64,000 nt of DNA from Hyphomicrobiales bacterium (GCA_027489535.1 JAIXZO010000018.1:369345-433344); one strand, 5' to 3'. Shown: positions 19,001 through 27,189, counted from the first letter of the stretch. The notes: a model not told the origin generated them from the sequence alone. Translations and numbers: made by a program.

Positions 19001-19569
19001 TCGAACAGCTTGCGATACTCGGCTTCAAAATCCTCAAGCCGTCCCTTTTCCTCCAGGGCTATCTCAAGCTCGGATAAATCCAGATCCTTGGCGTAGCCAA
19101 GGCTCTGGAGAAATAGACCATACATGATCTCAGTCAGAGACTGATTGCCTGTCCGTATGCCGCGGTCAGTTGAGACGTCGAAGATAACCGCGTGCGTCGG
19201 AATTTTTTCGTTAATTGCCTTAAGAAGAACCTGAAGCTTGTTGTCACCCGCCCTTTGTACAAATCGATCTGCCGCAGGAACGCCAGCAATTGGACGATTT
19301 TCGATTGAGAGGCCGAGCATCTTTGCGAAGCTCGACTTACCCGATCCGAAGAAGCCTGACACCCAGATTGCGATACCTTCGTGGGGCTTGTTGGGCGTTT
19401 GACTATAAGCATCGAAAATGCCGGTGTAGTGAGATCGAATGGCATCGGTCACGACATACTCGCTGATTTCCTCGCGCAGCACGTCGTCCGTGGTTTGATC
19501 GACCTTGATGACTTCTTCGATGCGTCGATGAATATCGTTTGCGAACAGGTTTTTGATTGTTTCAGTCAT
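16030..19569 (-). CDS. brxC: BREX P-loop ATPase BrxC
   Basis: About 1179 aa from the ATG at 19569 (MTETIKNLFANDIHRRIEEV); the upstream in-frame extension to 19653 overlaps brxB and lacks family character. Walker A GFFGSGKSSF lies at about residues 71-80, then the Walker B-like MFVIDEVGQFVARD. Long helical middle and C-terminal parts are typical for BrxC/PglY. This ATPase is essential for BREX defence and methylation complexes. It starts 13 bp after brxB. Confidence 0.94.
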   Translation of the reverse strand: MTETIKNLFANDIHRRIEEVIKVDQTTDDVLREEISEYVVTDAIRSHYTGIFDAYSQTPNKPHEGIAIWVSGFFGSGKSSFAKMLGLSIENRPIAGVPAADRFVQRAGDNKLQVLLKAINEKIPTHAVIFDVSTDRGIRTGNQSLTEIMYGLFLQSLGYAKDLDLSELEIALEEKGRLEDFEAEYRKLFDKEWASEKGKVAFALSEASRVLHSLDPQTYPMADSWVKAVKNKADISPGKLAERANELMKRRRPGQSLMFVIDEVGQFVARDVQKMLDLQAVVQSLGVKGRGKHWIVVTSQEKLGELVSGLDDKKIELARLMDRFPLQVHLEPSDISEVTSKRVLSKNGPAEKVLGDLFDQHRGRFTEHTRLTADIKLPELTRDGFIDLYPLLPYQIDLIIQVVSGLRTQGGASKHVGGANRTIIKLAQQLLINPAVNLADQTVGSVARLDQVYDLVEGNIGSEVRAKISAISKELEHPLAQPVAKVICLLQYVKSVHRTAENIAAALHPGVAGDSQLAAVKEAIRQLEAANKVRLGDDGYRIPTPAEDDWERIRNGISPKPGDAHRIYSEVLASFWQPQPSHTLLDTKTFKAGLAIHGRPIVDGDMMFHVHLADDGATFGALSAELRTRSQQERKSVFWAVSLNDAIDREIVELFRSKEMLARKEREAKTADETALIGEEKIRQRRHQDELRRLLRSACLAGSVSFRGNDRSPDDRAVDVGKSAADILGDVLPEVFDRFKDAAARPADVKKGVDALFVAENLQGLPAVFGTLGLLRDEKNKTVFRVESGAMAEVLTRIEDRANYGDTASGRYLADEFAKEPFGWDFEVVRLLVLSLLRAGKIQVTSRGQTIDSATGIEARDTFSNNNFFRQASFRPKKGIEFEELIKASEAFRDTFGTEVRELNAGAIVSELRKEIARHEDAVTSALGQLNSNRLPGAALLEGAIGEMKAVLRGSEDNAIATFNASHRSIKDAIKRATELEQALTEPRLKDLERARDAQSAAWPFLQSEPDITDELRAKAEQLGDFLQRETFYRELPTIEQHATAINAEYGRRFENAMDARVAAYSQALDRLTHTPGWGEITEERRDKLAAPLQRGATRNQDKVSIPQLRSELDACESRFQDAIAELHRIVDGDRVATVKLGGYFSGGIETEEQLDAALAGIREECTRLIGTGKKVIVQ

Positions 19570-19582
19570 TGCTTTGGCCCTG

Positions 19583-20158
19583 TCAGAAAATTTTGGGGCG
19601 ATAGTTATGTTCAGCCGCCAGCACGCCCATAAAGCGAAGGCCGGCTGCCCCATCCAGATCGCCTGGATAGAAGAGCACTGTCGGAACAGTGACGCGCCCT
19701 TTCAGTTGTTCCAGTAGCGAGAAGGTTCGATAGACAGGGAAAAGGGCCCCCGTGCGCATAATGAACACAATGTCGGAAAGAGGATCGGGATCATCCGGCA
19801 TCTGCTCGGCGACGAGGTCTACAAGCGGCGTGTATTCTGAAAGAACCGAGTGCACGGTTTCGACTATTGTCTCCGTCCCTTGCTCTCGCTCAGTATCAAA
19901 CCACTCTGCAAGGGGACGCTGTGCCATCATCGCCTTGTCCAGGCATGCGGCCAACGAGATGCGCTTGATGCGCTTACCTCTTTGAGTAAGACGTGTCTCT
20001 AACAGCGTCACCTGCCTGCGCAGCTCGAACTCTTCCTCTGGCTCATATCGGAACAGAGCATAGGGCATGTCGTGATATGCACTTATGCGCTCGCGAGGAT
20101 CGGGAAGTTCGAGAACAGTCTCAAGACTGGTCTTGATCCGGTGCAACAGATCACTCAT
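19583..20158 (-). CDS. brxB: BREX protein BrxB (DUF1788)
   Basis: 191 aa, matching the DUF1788/BrxB family in length and ending (TVLFYPGDLDGAAGLRFMGV). Its ATG overlaps the brxA stop (4-bp ATGA overlap). It is a core BREX gene of unknown biochemical activity that links BrxC and the methyltransferase in complexes. Confidence 0.92.
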   Translation of the reverse strand: MSDLLHRIKTSLETVLELPDPRERISAYHDMPYALFRYEPEEEFELRRQVTLLETRLTQRGKRIKRISLAACLDKAMMAQRPLAEWFDTEREQGTETIVETVHSVLSEYTPLVDLVAEQMPDDPDPLSDIVFIMRTGALFPVYRTFSLLEQLKGRVTVPTVLFYPGDLDGAAGLRFMGVLAAEHNYRPKIF

Positions 20159-20928
20159 GCCGCCATCCTCTCCGCATATTCAGAGGCAGTGGCGCAAGGC
20201 AGTGTCAGCTGCACCAAGCTTCCGGCAATCTGGTAATCCAGCTTGCGATACTGATGCAGGCGCAACAGGTGATCGTGCACCCGCTCTTGATCGAGCATGA
20301 GCAGCTTCCAGAGATTGCTGACAGGAACCCGTGAAGTCGACTTTTCCTCCGTCGCGACGGCATGACAAAAGTACAGGAACAAGTCGTCCGAGAGCTGCAC
20401 AGAGGAAAACTTCTTTGCGGGGCCTTCCCCTTCCAGGATTCCAAAATCTCGTGCCATGCGCAGGAGATCGCGTGCGGTTCTGACCGCGCCATACTCTGAC
20501 AGCGGAGCCCGCGTTGCGTTCAATGTCTTCCATGACTGCTGGACATATGGCAGAGCATCTTCTGTTCGAAGAAGAAGGCGACCCGATTCATATTGGGGAA
20601 ATAGCCAGTTCTCTAGGAAAAGGCCATATATTGTCTCGCGCTGCGCAACCCAAAAATGAAGGCAGAGCTTCCAATCGAGTAGATTATAGTTTCTTTGCGC
20701 AAGTTCGATGAGTGGCTTTGCGTCCCCTAGATCACGAAACCGGCGGTGCAGAGTCGACCGCACTTCTTTCTTCCATCCTTCACTACGAAAATGACCATAG
20801 AAGATGCGATCAAAGTTCTTGTCGAAAGAGTCCCCTTCTGTCCACTGTCCAAATAGGGTGTAGGTCTCCTCGACAAGGGCACCCTTGCGAAGAAGTCTTT
20901 GCGAGAATGGTTCGGTCACACTCCTCAT
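20155..20928 (-). CDS. brxA: BREX protein BrxA (DUF1819)
   Basis: 257 aa, DUF1819/BrxA family, a DNA-binding protein related to the NusB fold. It starts 2 bp after the brxE stop and overlaps brxB by 4 bp. Recognisable features are the N-terminal SQRLLRKGALVEETYTLF and the winged-helix-like C-terminal half. Position and length match type 1 and type 6 BREX loci. Confidence 0.9.
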   Translation of the reverse strand: MRSVTEPFSQRLLRKGALVEETYTLFGQWTEGDSFDKNFDRIFYGHFRSEGWKKEVRSTLHRRFRDLGDAKPLIELAQRNYNLLDWKLCLHFWVAQRETIYGLFLENWLFPQYESGRLLLRTEDALPYVQQSWKTLNATRAPLSEYGAVRTARDLLRMARDFGILEGEGPAKKFSSVQLSDDLFLYFCHAVATEEKSTSRVPVSNLWKLLMLDQERVHDHLLRLHQYRKLDYQIAGSLVQLTLPCATASEYAERMAA

Positions 20929-20930
20929 GA

Positions 20931-21491
20931 CTAGGCCATTTCCGAGTAAGGAACCGCCAGCGCGCCCGGCTCCCCGCGCCCGAAGCCAAGTGCAAGCATG
21001 GCGACATCCTGGTCGGTTCCCGTAAATGGCGCCGGTAACTGCACGGCGCGGCCTTCGGCCGTGCGTCGTAAACGCACGAACATCTCTTGCTCAGCGTCAT
21101 TGATTGATACGAGCGATTGGAGCGCCGCTTTCAAGTCACTCTCTTGGAGGTTTTCCAGCTTCTGGAAAAATGGAATCCATTCATCGGCATTATCAAGCCA
21201 ATGCTCCCACCGCGCCTCGAACTCCTCTTCAATCTCCTCTGGAAGATGCCAAAGTGTTACGCCCGCAGGAGGGGCGAAAACTTCACGACAGCGGTTGCCT
21301 GCAACAGCAAATACAGAACGGGCCTGTGCGAAGGAATGCGTGCGCGGGAAACCGCGGCGGAGAGCGAGCGTGCCCATCCGGCCGAGCTGGCCGCGTGTGT
21401 TCCACCATTTGGCGATGTCCATTTCGCCGAATCTGGCGACGACCAGGCGGAATTTGAGCAACCTATCAAAATTTAGGGCGGCGTTCGTCAA
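20931..21491 (-). CDS. brxE: BREX protein BrxE-like
   Basis: 186 aa, first gene of the BREX operon, directly upstream of brxA. Length, position and the start NFDRLLKFRLVVARFGEMDIAKWWNTRG fit BrxE, known from type 6 BREX. The start is a TTG at 21491, preceded at good spacing by AGGAG; no in-frame ATG lies nearby. The operon otherwise has BrxL, a type 1 component, and lacks BrxD/BrxHI, so the locus mixes type 1 and type 6 features. Function unknown. Confidence 0.75.
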   Translation of the reverse strand: MTNAALNFDRLLKFRLVVARFGEMDIAKWWNTRGQLGRMGTLALRRGFPRTHSFAQARSVFAVAGNRCREVFAPPAGVTLWHLPEEIEEEFEARWEHWLDNADEWIPFFQKLENLQESDLKAALQSLVSINDAEQEMFVRLRRTAEGRAVQLPAPFTGTDQDVAMLALGFGRGEPGALAVPYSEMA

Positions 21492-21610
21492 TGATCGCGC
21501 TCCTGAAGATTGGGATCGACGTTCTCGTCGCCCTCGCCACCAAAGCGCGAGGCCGAGACTTGTACGACTTTGAACCGCCCCCCTGACTTACTCCCCAAGC
21601 GTCTTCCCCC

Positions 21611-21820
21611 TTAGCGTTTTAGCCTATTCAACTCGCCCTCACGGTGTGCAGTCGACGCACGCCTCCGATCATCGTCAGGACTTCCTACATGCCGGGCGAC
21701 ATAATCCCGCATGAACTCACGAAGCACCTGCGCGGCGGGCTTATCATCTGCCCGACAAGCGTCCAGGAATTGCTCGCGAAGCTCGCGCTGCACCCGTATA
21801 CGGAGACCGGCATCCTTCAT
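21611..21820 (-). CDS. small ribbon-helix-helix-like protein
   Basis: 69 aa. MKDAGLRIRVQRELREQFLDACR followed by a helix (PAAQVLREFMRDYVARH) resembles plasmid RHH DNA-binding proteins (CopG/ParD-like). No toxin partner is adjacent. It lies 120 bp upstream of brxE in the same direction and could regulate BREX or be a backbone gene; either is inference. Confidence 0.6.
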   Translation of the reverse strand: MKDAGLRIRVQRELREQFLDACRADDKPAAQVLREFMRDYVARHVGSPDDDRRRASTAHREGELNRLKR

Positions 21821-21959
21821 GCGGTGGCAGTGTAGCCAACGGATACACAGATTAATAGGGGTTTCTGACGGTTAGCCACAATCGCGCTGAGCTTTGGCTT
21901 TTTCCGTAAAGCAGGGGCTTTTCAGCTTCTGATGCCTGCTTCGTCTGGAGCCGTCCGTC

Positions 21960-22165
21960 GCCCTCACCAAGCTGAGGGGCGCGGCGGAAACAGCCGAAGC
22001 CAAGGTCCTGCTTTGGTGGTGGGCTCCCGAGCCCTCGCTATCCTTGCGCGAAGGATCGTCACCCGCATGGGCCGGGACACTCCTTGGCCCGGGGCGAAGC
22101 CTAGAGCCTGATCCGACAGGACGCGCTCCCTAGGAATACGTCCTCCTAGGCCAATGCGCCTTCCT
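21960..22165. other. cluster of stem-loops in a GC-rich noncoding stretch
   Basis: The 21821-22182 interval has no gene I can support. Its right half holds four consecutive inverted repeats: GGGCTC-CC-GAGCCC, ATCCTT-GCGCG-AAGGAT, GGGCCGGG...GGCCCGGG (imperfect) and CCTAGGA...TCC-TCCTAGG. It may be an origin, a transfer site or a structured leader for the plus-strand gene at 22183. Confidence 0.35.
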
Positions 22166-22182
22166 TCGCATATGTTCATGAA

Positions 22183-22515
22183 ATGTTCTCATCAAACAGA
22201 AACGACAAAGTCACCTATTTCGGCATGTGGGCCGATGCCGCCCGCGACCGATCTTATCGCCAGGAAGCGCTGCGCATCTGTACCGAAGCAATCGAACGCT
22301 CCATCGATCTGGACCTGCGGACCTGCCCGCAGGTCCAACAGGCACTCACCTATCTGGGGCAAAACTCCGACCGGCCAGGCCCCGTTAACCGCTTCCGCCG
22401 TGCCCTCGAAATCCCGGACCCGCTGAAACGCGCCGCAGAGATCGAGGCCGCCAGCAAGGCGATTGCCCGCGCCACTGCAATTAGCCGTACGGCTGGCAGT
22501 TCCTATCTTGACTGA
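22183..22515 (+). CDS. hypothetical small protein
   Basis: 110 aa, soluble and helical, no recognised domain. Composition and codon use look coding (MFSSNRNDKVTYFGMWADAARD...). It lies alone on the plus strand, downstream of the stem-loop cluster and pointing toward the mobilization genes. Probably a backbone gene of the mobile element. Confidence 0.55.
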   Translation: MFSSNRNDKVTYFGMWADAARDRSYRQEALRICTEAIERSIDLDLRTCPQVQQALTYLGQNSDRPGPVNRFRRALEIPDPLKRAAEIEAASKAIARATAISRTAGSSYLD

Positions 22516-22582
22516 GGTTGATGGCCATCCCGCCAACTGCGCTCACGCCTATGGCCTGACCGGCACAAGAAGCCGGTCGCGC

Positions 22583-22912
22583 CTAATGCGTTGGGCCTTT
22601 CTGTCCAGAGTCATCCACCGGCAACGATGCGGCAAGATGATTGTCCGCCACCGCGTTGTACGCACTCCGCAACGATGCCTGCGCCTCCCTGACTTTCCCG
22701 TACCAGAACGGATTGAGCAGCACCGCACTATGTGACAGCAGCTCCCGATCGATCATATCGACGACGACCTGCGTTACATGCAGGGCCTCATGGCACCCGA
22801 ACGATCCCGGACCGAACCGCGCCTCAAGGCTTCGGTGATCCGACCCCGCGAACTCTTCCGTTCGCCGTTCTGAGAGCGCCTGAACCCGCTCCTTCTCATA
22901 TTCATCCGCCAC
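22583..22912 (-). CDS. hypothetical protein downstream of the relaxase
   Basis: 109 aa, GTG start at 22912 with GGAGGGAG 6 nt upstream. Soluble; contains HEALHVTQVVVDMIDREL, which is not a true HExxH zinc motif. It follows the relaxase by about 75 bp on the same strand and is likely the last gene of the mobilization operon. No function recognised. Confidence 0.6.
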   Translation of the reverse strand: MADEYEKERVQALSERRTEEFAGSDHRSLEARFGPGSFGCHEALHVTQVVVDMIDRELLSHSAVLLNPFWYGKVREAQASLRSAYNAVADNHLAASLPVDDSGQKGPTH

Positions 22913-22986
22913 CGCCCACTCCCTCCATCTCTGCTCCTGGTACCGCTACACACATTCCGCGCGCCAGCCAGATAGCTGAATACCTC

Positions 22987-24696
22987 TCACCTCTCCCGAT
23001 CAAAATCCCCCCGCCGCCGGGACCGATCTTGCCCCCGCTCACTGCTCCTCGTGGCGCGCGTAATCCGCGGCCCGCTGTCATCCCCGCCGCTGCTGCTCTC
23101 CTCATCACTGCGCCCATCATCCGCAGCGTTCGTAAACTCCGCCCGCAACGCGATGTCGGTCTCAACCGGCGGCGCCAACATCGCCTCCGCCCGCTCCATT
23201 TCTTCCCGCAGAACCCGCTCCTCCCGCTGCTCCGGCGCCTCCGCCTTCTGCCGCTCTTCCCGCTCCCGCAGGGCGTCCTGATACCGGTTCTGCGCCTTGC
23301 GGACGGACGCCCGCCGCCGTCCCGGCTTCATCTCCAGGCTGATAGCGGGCATATGCTGATGACCGCTGCGCTCGATGATCCGCTGCTCTCGCACGCGCTT
23401 TTCTTCAAGCGCCTTGCGCTCCCGCGCATCCACGGCATCGAGCCCCTTGAGCTTGCGCGCGACCTCAACCCCCTGAAGGTCATGCCGGTGCTTCAAGGCC
23501 ACCCGCTCCACCATCTGACTATGCGCAACATCCTGCTTCCTCTCCCGGAAGGCGAGATAACGCTTCGCGTCCCGATACCGCTGCACCCGGGCGATCACCA
23601 GATTCATGCCGGTCACACGTCCTAAGAACGCCGCCAGCCCTGTCGGCCGGGCGTCGTCCCGCTGCTGGCGCACCCGCGCCATTTCCGCCCTGAACTCTGC
23701 CCGCATCTGCTGCCTCACAGCCAGCTGCGCCCGCGACAGCGCCTCCATCTCCTGACGCTGCCGCTCCTTCATCGCCGCCTGCTCGGTAAGAACCTGCTCC
23801 CGGCGCGCCGCCTGCGCCCGCGCGAGCTGCTCTTTCTGCCGGCCATCATCCCGCGCTTTGGCAAACTGCTCGCGCGCCTTCCGGTGCTCGGCAACCAGTG
23901 CCTTCGCCTCGTCGACGCTCGGCAGCGACTCTGGCGGGAACTCCTTCTCAAGGAAGGCCCGCACATCCTTGGTCTTCACGCTGCGATCATCGATCAGCCT
24001 CGTGAGCGCATTCATGCCGCCATAGATGTCGACCAGCACATAGGGCCGGTCACCCGTTGCCAGCACATAGCCCATCTCTTCGAGCGCCCGGACAAAGGCC
24101 CGCGGGCTGTCACTCTGCTGCCAGGCCTGCGTGACCATGAGCTTGCGCTCCTCTTTGGTCAGGCCCGTCGCGCGCTCCTGCGCCCGGTCATAAAGGCTGA
24201 CCTTCTCACGCCGCTTGTCGAACCGGTCCGGACCATAACCACCCGGCAGCGACAACCCATGCTCGCGGGCAAACTCCCGCGTCACCATCAGGAGCTTCTC
24301 CCGGTCAAAGGCGATATGGACGGCCTTCTCCTGCCGCGCATCGATCCGCGACCAGACCACATGGCAATGCTCGCGCCCCTCCTTGATATGGAAGATCACC
24401 GCCCGCGGCTGACCTTCGAGACCAAGCGCTTTCTCCGCGCGCCGGACGTAATCAAGATACTGCTCACGCGCGAGAGGCCCGCCCTCAGGGTCCGGATTGA
24501 CCGACATACTGTAGAGGTAATTGCGGCACCGGGTCAGGTTGACGGCCAGCACCTCCCACTCGGCAAAGGCCCCATGCAGGTCGTCAGCAATGGCACCCCG
24601 GACCTCCGCCACCTCGACATACTCGTTGTCGAACTCATTCAACAAATGGGTGGCAAGGTCGCGTCCCCCGCCGCGCTGGCTCGCCTTGGGGATCAT
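22987..24696 (-). CDS. MobA/VirD2-type relaxase
   Basis: 569 aa. The N-terminal 300 residues form a relaxase of the MobA/VirD2 (MOBP-like) class: the three-His metal motif is IFHIKEGREHCHVVW (H103, H110, H112), and a likely catalytic Tyr lies in RNYLYS (Y60-62). The rest is a long Arg/Glu/Gln-rich coiled coil (about 270-480) and a disordered Arg-rich tail. It nicks oriT and pilots the transferred strand. Its start overlaps the MobC-like gene by 4 bp. Partner coupling protein: TraG at 34917-36446. No T4SS genes are in the window. Confidence 0.88.
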   Translation of the reverse strand: MIPKASQRGGGRDLATHLLNEFDNEYVEVAEVRGAIADDLHGAFAEWEVLAVNLTRCRNYLYSMSVNPDPEGGPLAREQYLDYVRRAEKALGLEGQPRAVIFHIKEGREHCHVVWSRIDARQEKAVHIAFDREKLLMVTREFAREHGLSLPGGYGPDRFDKRREKVSLYDRAQERATGLTKEERKLMVTQAWQQSDSPRAFVRALEEMGYVLATGDRPYVLVDIYGGMNALTRLIDDRSVKTKDVRAFLEKEFPPESLPSVDEAKALVAEHRKAREQFAKARDDGRQKEQLARAQAARREQVLTEQAAMKERQRQEMEALSRAQLAVRQQMRAEFRAEMARVRQQRDDARPTGLAAFLGRVTGMNLVIARVQRYRDAKRYLAFRERKQDVAHSQMVERVALKHRHDLQGVEVARKLKGLDAVDARERKALEEKRVREQRIIERSGHQHMPAISLEMKPGRRRASVRKAQNRYQDALREREERQKAEAPEQREERVLREEMERAEAMLAPPVETDIALRAEFTNAADDGRSDEESSSGGDDSGPRITRATRSSERGQDRSRRRGDFDRER

Positions 24697-25019
24697 GGCG
24701 CACGCCGCAATGCCGCAAGGCAGGCGGCCCTGATTTCACGGAGGTCGCGCGCGGCATCTTCCAGCAGCGCCGGATCGGCATCGCCGACGAGACCTTTCAG
24801 GCGCTCATTGAGCAGCGCGGTCTCGGCCAGAAGGCGGGCGATATCCTGCCGCTGCGCGCTTGCCCGGCGGCCAGTCTTCGGCGCGGACTCACCGAACACG
24901 GCAGCGGTGATGAAGGCGTTGACCGAGAGCCCCGACTCCTCGACCCGCGCCCGGAACTGCTCCCGCAGTTCACACGGGGGGCGGTAAGAGATCGGGGCCT
25001 CACGCTTCTTCTCGGTCAT
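24693..25019 (-). CDS. MobC-like mobilization accessory protein
   Basis: 108 aa. A basic N-terminus with an RHH-type start (SYRPPCELREQFRARVEESGLSVNAFI) followed by helices is the layout of MobC/relaxosome accessory proteins. It overlaps the relaxase by 4 bp (ATGA), as usual for mobC-mobA pairs. It would bind oriT, which should lie in the noncoding stretch just upstream (25020-25560). Confidence 0.8.
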   Translation of the reverse strand: MTEKKREAPISYRPPCELREQFRARVEESGLSVNAFITAAVFGESAPKTGRRASAQRQDIARLLAETALLNERLKGLVGDADPALLEDAARDLREIRAACLAALRRAP

Positions 25020-25562
25020 GCCTCATCGATAGCGCCGTCGCGCCGCCCCGATCCGCGCGCTTTCCACGCGCGCGCATAGCCGTGATCGGGACGCTGCCGC
25101 CGCCATCGCCCGCGCCGTTTGCGAGGGTCCGGGGAGCGCCATTCCCCGGTCGATGGGTTTGCAAAGGGAGAGCTGAAGTCTCCCCTTTGCTCGAAGCCGG
25201 TGGCGAAACACCGGTCGTGGTCCAGGGCGCGAACAGCCCTGGCCGCAAAGCCCGCCATAGCAATTTCGCGTCGGCGGGTTGGGTTGCAAGGGGGCGCGGC
25301 CAGCCCCTTTGCGCGATGGGTCCAGGGAGAGCGGCAGTCTCCATGGTCGGGATGCAACGCCGAACACGTTGCCCTCAGCCGCAAGGGCTCGATGCCCGCA
25401 CGCGGCTGACCGCATCCCTTGCCGCATAGACCGTCACCAGGACGGACTCATCGGCTTAGGGATGCCCTGCAGGGGGTCCGCGGGGAACCGGAGAGTTCCC
25501 CCGGCAAGGTGCGCGTGGTACTACCACGCACACCTTGTGCTCTTCTCTGCCTAGGATAAGCC
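25020..25562. other. candidate oriT region
   Basis: This is a noncoding, hairpin-rich stretch directly upstream of the mobC-relaxase operon, where oriT usually lies. The strongest element is a 16-bp inverted repeat with one mismatch and a single-base loop at 25505-25537 (CAAGGTGCGCGTGGTA / TACCACGCACACCTTG). Sixteen bp beyond it is CTAGGATAAG, whose complement contains TTATCCTA, similar to the TATCCTG nick sites of VirD2/TraI relaxases. Further hairpins include GGGGAAC-6nt-GTTCCCC just before it. The nick position and strand are not certain. Confidence 0.5.
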
Positions 25563-25662
25563 CACATTATGATTATGCCATAAAGCGGGGCCGTATTGGA
25601 AATGTACATCGCCACTATAGCTGCGCTATTTGCTCCGTACACTGCATTTTTAAAATAGCCGA

Positions 25663-25683
25663 GACGAGGAAAGCACGAGGAAA
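25663..25683 (+). promoter_or_regulatory. paired GCGAGGAAA repeat (copy 1)
   Basis: Two ACGAGGAAA units 11 bp apart, about 107 bp upstream of the SprT-like gene. One of five copies in the element, each ahead of a plus-strand gene. No gene lies between 25563 and 25789; the left part is AT-richer and may hold promoters. Confidence 0.5.
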
Positions 25684-25789
25684 CCTGTCCGGGATCGCTG
25701 CCAGTGTGACCGCCATTCAAGCCCGGCGCCTTCATAGATTTTGGAGTGTGCATTCCAAAATGAGGGGCCGGCCGGAAAGGATGGTCCCC

Positions 25790-26494
25790 ATGACTGAAGC
25801 CAAAAAGACAAAGCCGGTCACTGCTTCCCCCGACCAGGCTGCATCATCGATCAAACCCACCAAGGAAACTTATGACCGCCTGCAGCAGGCGCATGAGCAT
25901 TTCAACAAGGCGCTGTTCGGCGGCACGCTGCCGAACGCGCTGATTACCTTCCAGCGGCGCAAGGGCTCGTTCGGGTATTTCGCGGGCGGGCGGTTTGCGA
26001 ACGAGGACGGCCACAGGGCCGACGAGATCGCCCTCAACCCCGCGCACTTCACGAGCCGCAGCCAGAAGGACATTCTGGCGACGCTCGTCCACGAGATGGC
26101 CCATCAATGGCAACGCCATGAGGGCCAGCCGGGACGCGGCCGCTACCACAACAGGGAGTGGGCCGAGAAGATGAAGGAGATCGGCCTTTGCCCCTCCGAC
26201 ACGGGTGTCGAGGGTGGCAAAGAGACCGGCGAAGCGGTCAGCCATTACATCATGCCCGGCGGCCCGTTCGACGTGGCCGCCGACAAACTCCTCAACAAGG
26301 GATATGCTTTGTCCTGGAAAGAGGCACTCGACCCCACTGCCATCACAGGCGATGGCAACGCCGAGCCTGCCTCCCCAAAGTCCGGACAACGCGTGCGCTA
26401 CTGCTGTCCGCAATGCGACCTCAAGGCCTGGGCCAAGCACGATGTCCGGCTGCTCTGCGGCACGGACAACGTGCAGATGCTCCCCTCGGAGTAA
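25790..26494 (+). CDS. SprT-like zinc metalloprotease
   Basis: 234 aa. SprT-like domain with the zinc motif HEMAHQWQRH (His-Glu-x-x-His at about residue 100), preceded by LFGGTLPNALITFQRR and followed by a third His in RYHNREWAEKM. The C-terminus holds a zinc-ribbon-like pair CCPQC. GGAAAGG precedes the ATG at 25790 by 9 nt; longer in-frame starts upstream would cover the GAGGAAA repeat and are unlikely. Plasmids and integrative elements often carry such proteins, perhaps for DNA-protein crosslink removal during transfer. Confidence 0.88.
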   Translation: MTEAKKTKPVTASPDQAASSIKPTKETYDRLQQAHEHFNKALFGGTLPNALITFQRRKGSFGYFAGGRFANEDGHRADEIALNPAHFTSRSQKDILATLVHEMAHQWQRHEGQPGRGRYHNREWAEKMKEIGLCPSDTGVEGGKETGEAVSHYIMPGGPFDVAADKLLNKGYALSWKEALDPTAITGDGNAEPASPKSGQRVRYCCPQCDLKAWAKHDVRLLCGTDNVQMLPSE

Positions 26495-26512
26495 GATTCG
26501 CAAAATGCAAAT

Positions 26513-26583
26513 GGCGGCGCGTGGCTCGTCCCCGCGCCGCCTTTCTTTTGCGCCGTCCGCCCGCGCAAGCCGGGCGGACGGCG
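26513..26583 (+). terminator. double-hairpin terminator after the SprT-like gene
   Basis: First hairpin GGCGGCGCG-11nt-CGCGCCGCC followed by TTTCTTTT (26513-26549), then a perfect 13-bp stem CGCCGTCCGCCCG-7nt-CGGGCGGACGGCG (26551-26583). The first has the form of a Rho-independent terminator for the plus strand. Confidence 0.75.
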
Positions 26584-26697
26584 TTTCCGGTCTTCAGCGT
26601 GTGGCCGCCTGCGGCCCACGCGAGACCCGGTTGAAGGACGATGTCGTCAGACAGGCGGCACGACCCCATCCATCGATCAGGAGATGATAGGGGCGCG

Positions 26698-26907
26698 TCA
26701 TGACGCGCCCCCGATCTCGTGCTGGTAGTGACCGCGGGCCAGATAATGGCACTGGGCGTAGTCGAGCCCGGCGGCGTCGCAAAGGTGGCGGATGTCGATC
26801 AGGAGATCGATCACCTCGTCTTCGGCGATGGCGGGGCGGGTGCCGCGGGCGTGGGTTGCGCTCGTCAGGGCGGCGCGGGCGGATTCGATACGGCGCATGG
26901 GGTTCAT
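26698..26907 (-). CDS. small backbone protein, unknown function
   Basis: 69 aa with a strong RBS (AAAGGAGAG) 8 nt upstream of the ATG. Sequence MNPMRRIESARAALTSATHARG..., acidic middle (AEDEVIDLLIDIRHLCDAAG). No recognised domain; typical of short genes on alphaproteobacterial conjugative elements. Confidence 0.65.
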   Translation of the reverse strand: MNPMRRIESARAALTSATHARGTRPAIAEDEVIDLLIDIRHLCDAAGLDYAQCHYLARGHYQHEIGGAS

Positions 26908-26938
26908 GGCATCTCTCCTTTCGGGTGAGAGGGGGCGC

Positions 26939-27175
26939 TTACGCGCCCGCCTCCTGTTCGGTGTTTTCGGACGGGGCCCGGAGGATGATGCGGCCGCCGG
27001 AGACCGGGAGAAGATCCAGCTGGAGGGTCAGGCCCTCACCCTTCTGGTGCCGCCAGGCGGCGCCGATACGGGACCAGAACTTCTTCTCGCCGCGATCATC
27101 GACATGGTAGGCGATGTAGGCCGGAGAGCGGGATTCCGCGGGGGCGTTGCTGGTCTGGTTGGTCTTGCGTGTCAT
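26939..27175 (-). CDS. small backbone protein, unknown function
   Basis: 78 aa from the ATG at 27175, which has AAAGGAG 7 nt upstream; longer in-frame readings cover the leader and are not credible. Sequence features: AYIAYHVDDRGEKKFWSRIGAAWRHQKGEGLTLQLDLLPVSGGRIILR, here read in two parts as a small beta-rich domain found in many plasmid-borne hypothetical proteins. Just downstream lies the 69-aa gene in the same direction. Confidence 0.7.
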   Translation of the reverse strand: MTRKTNQTSNAPAESRSPAYIAYHVDDRGEKKFWSRIGAAWRHQKGEGLTLQLDLLPVSGGRIILRAPSENTEQEAGA

Positions 27176-27189
27176 GATGTAGCTCCTTT

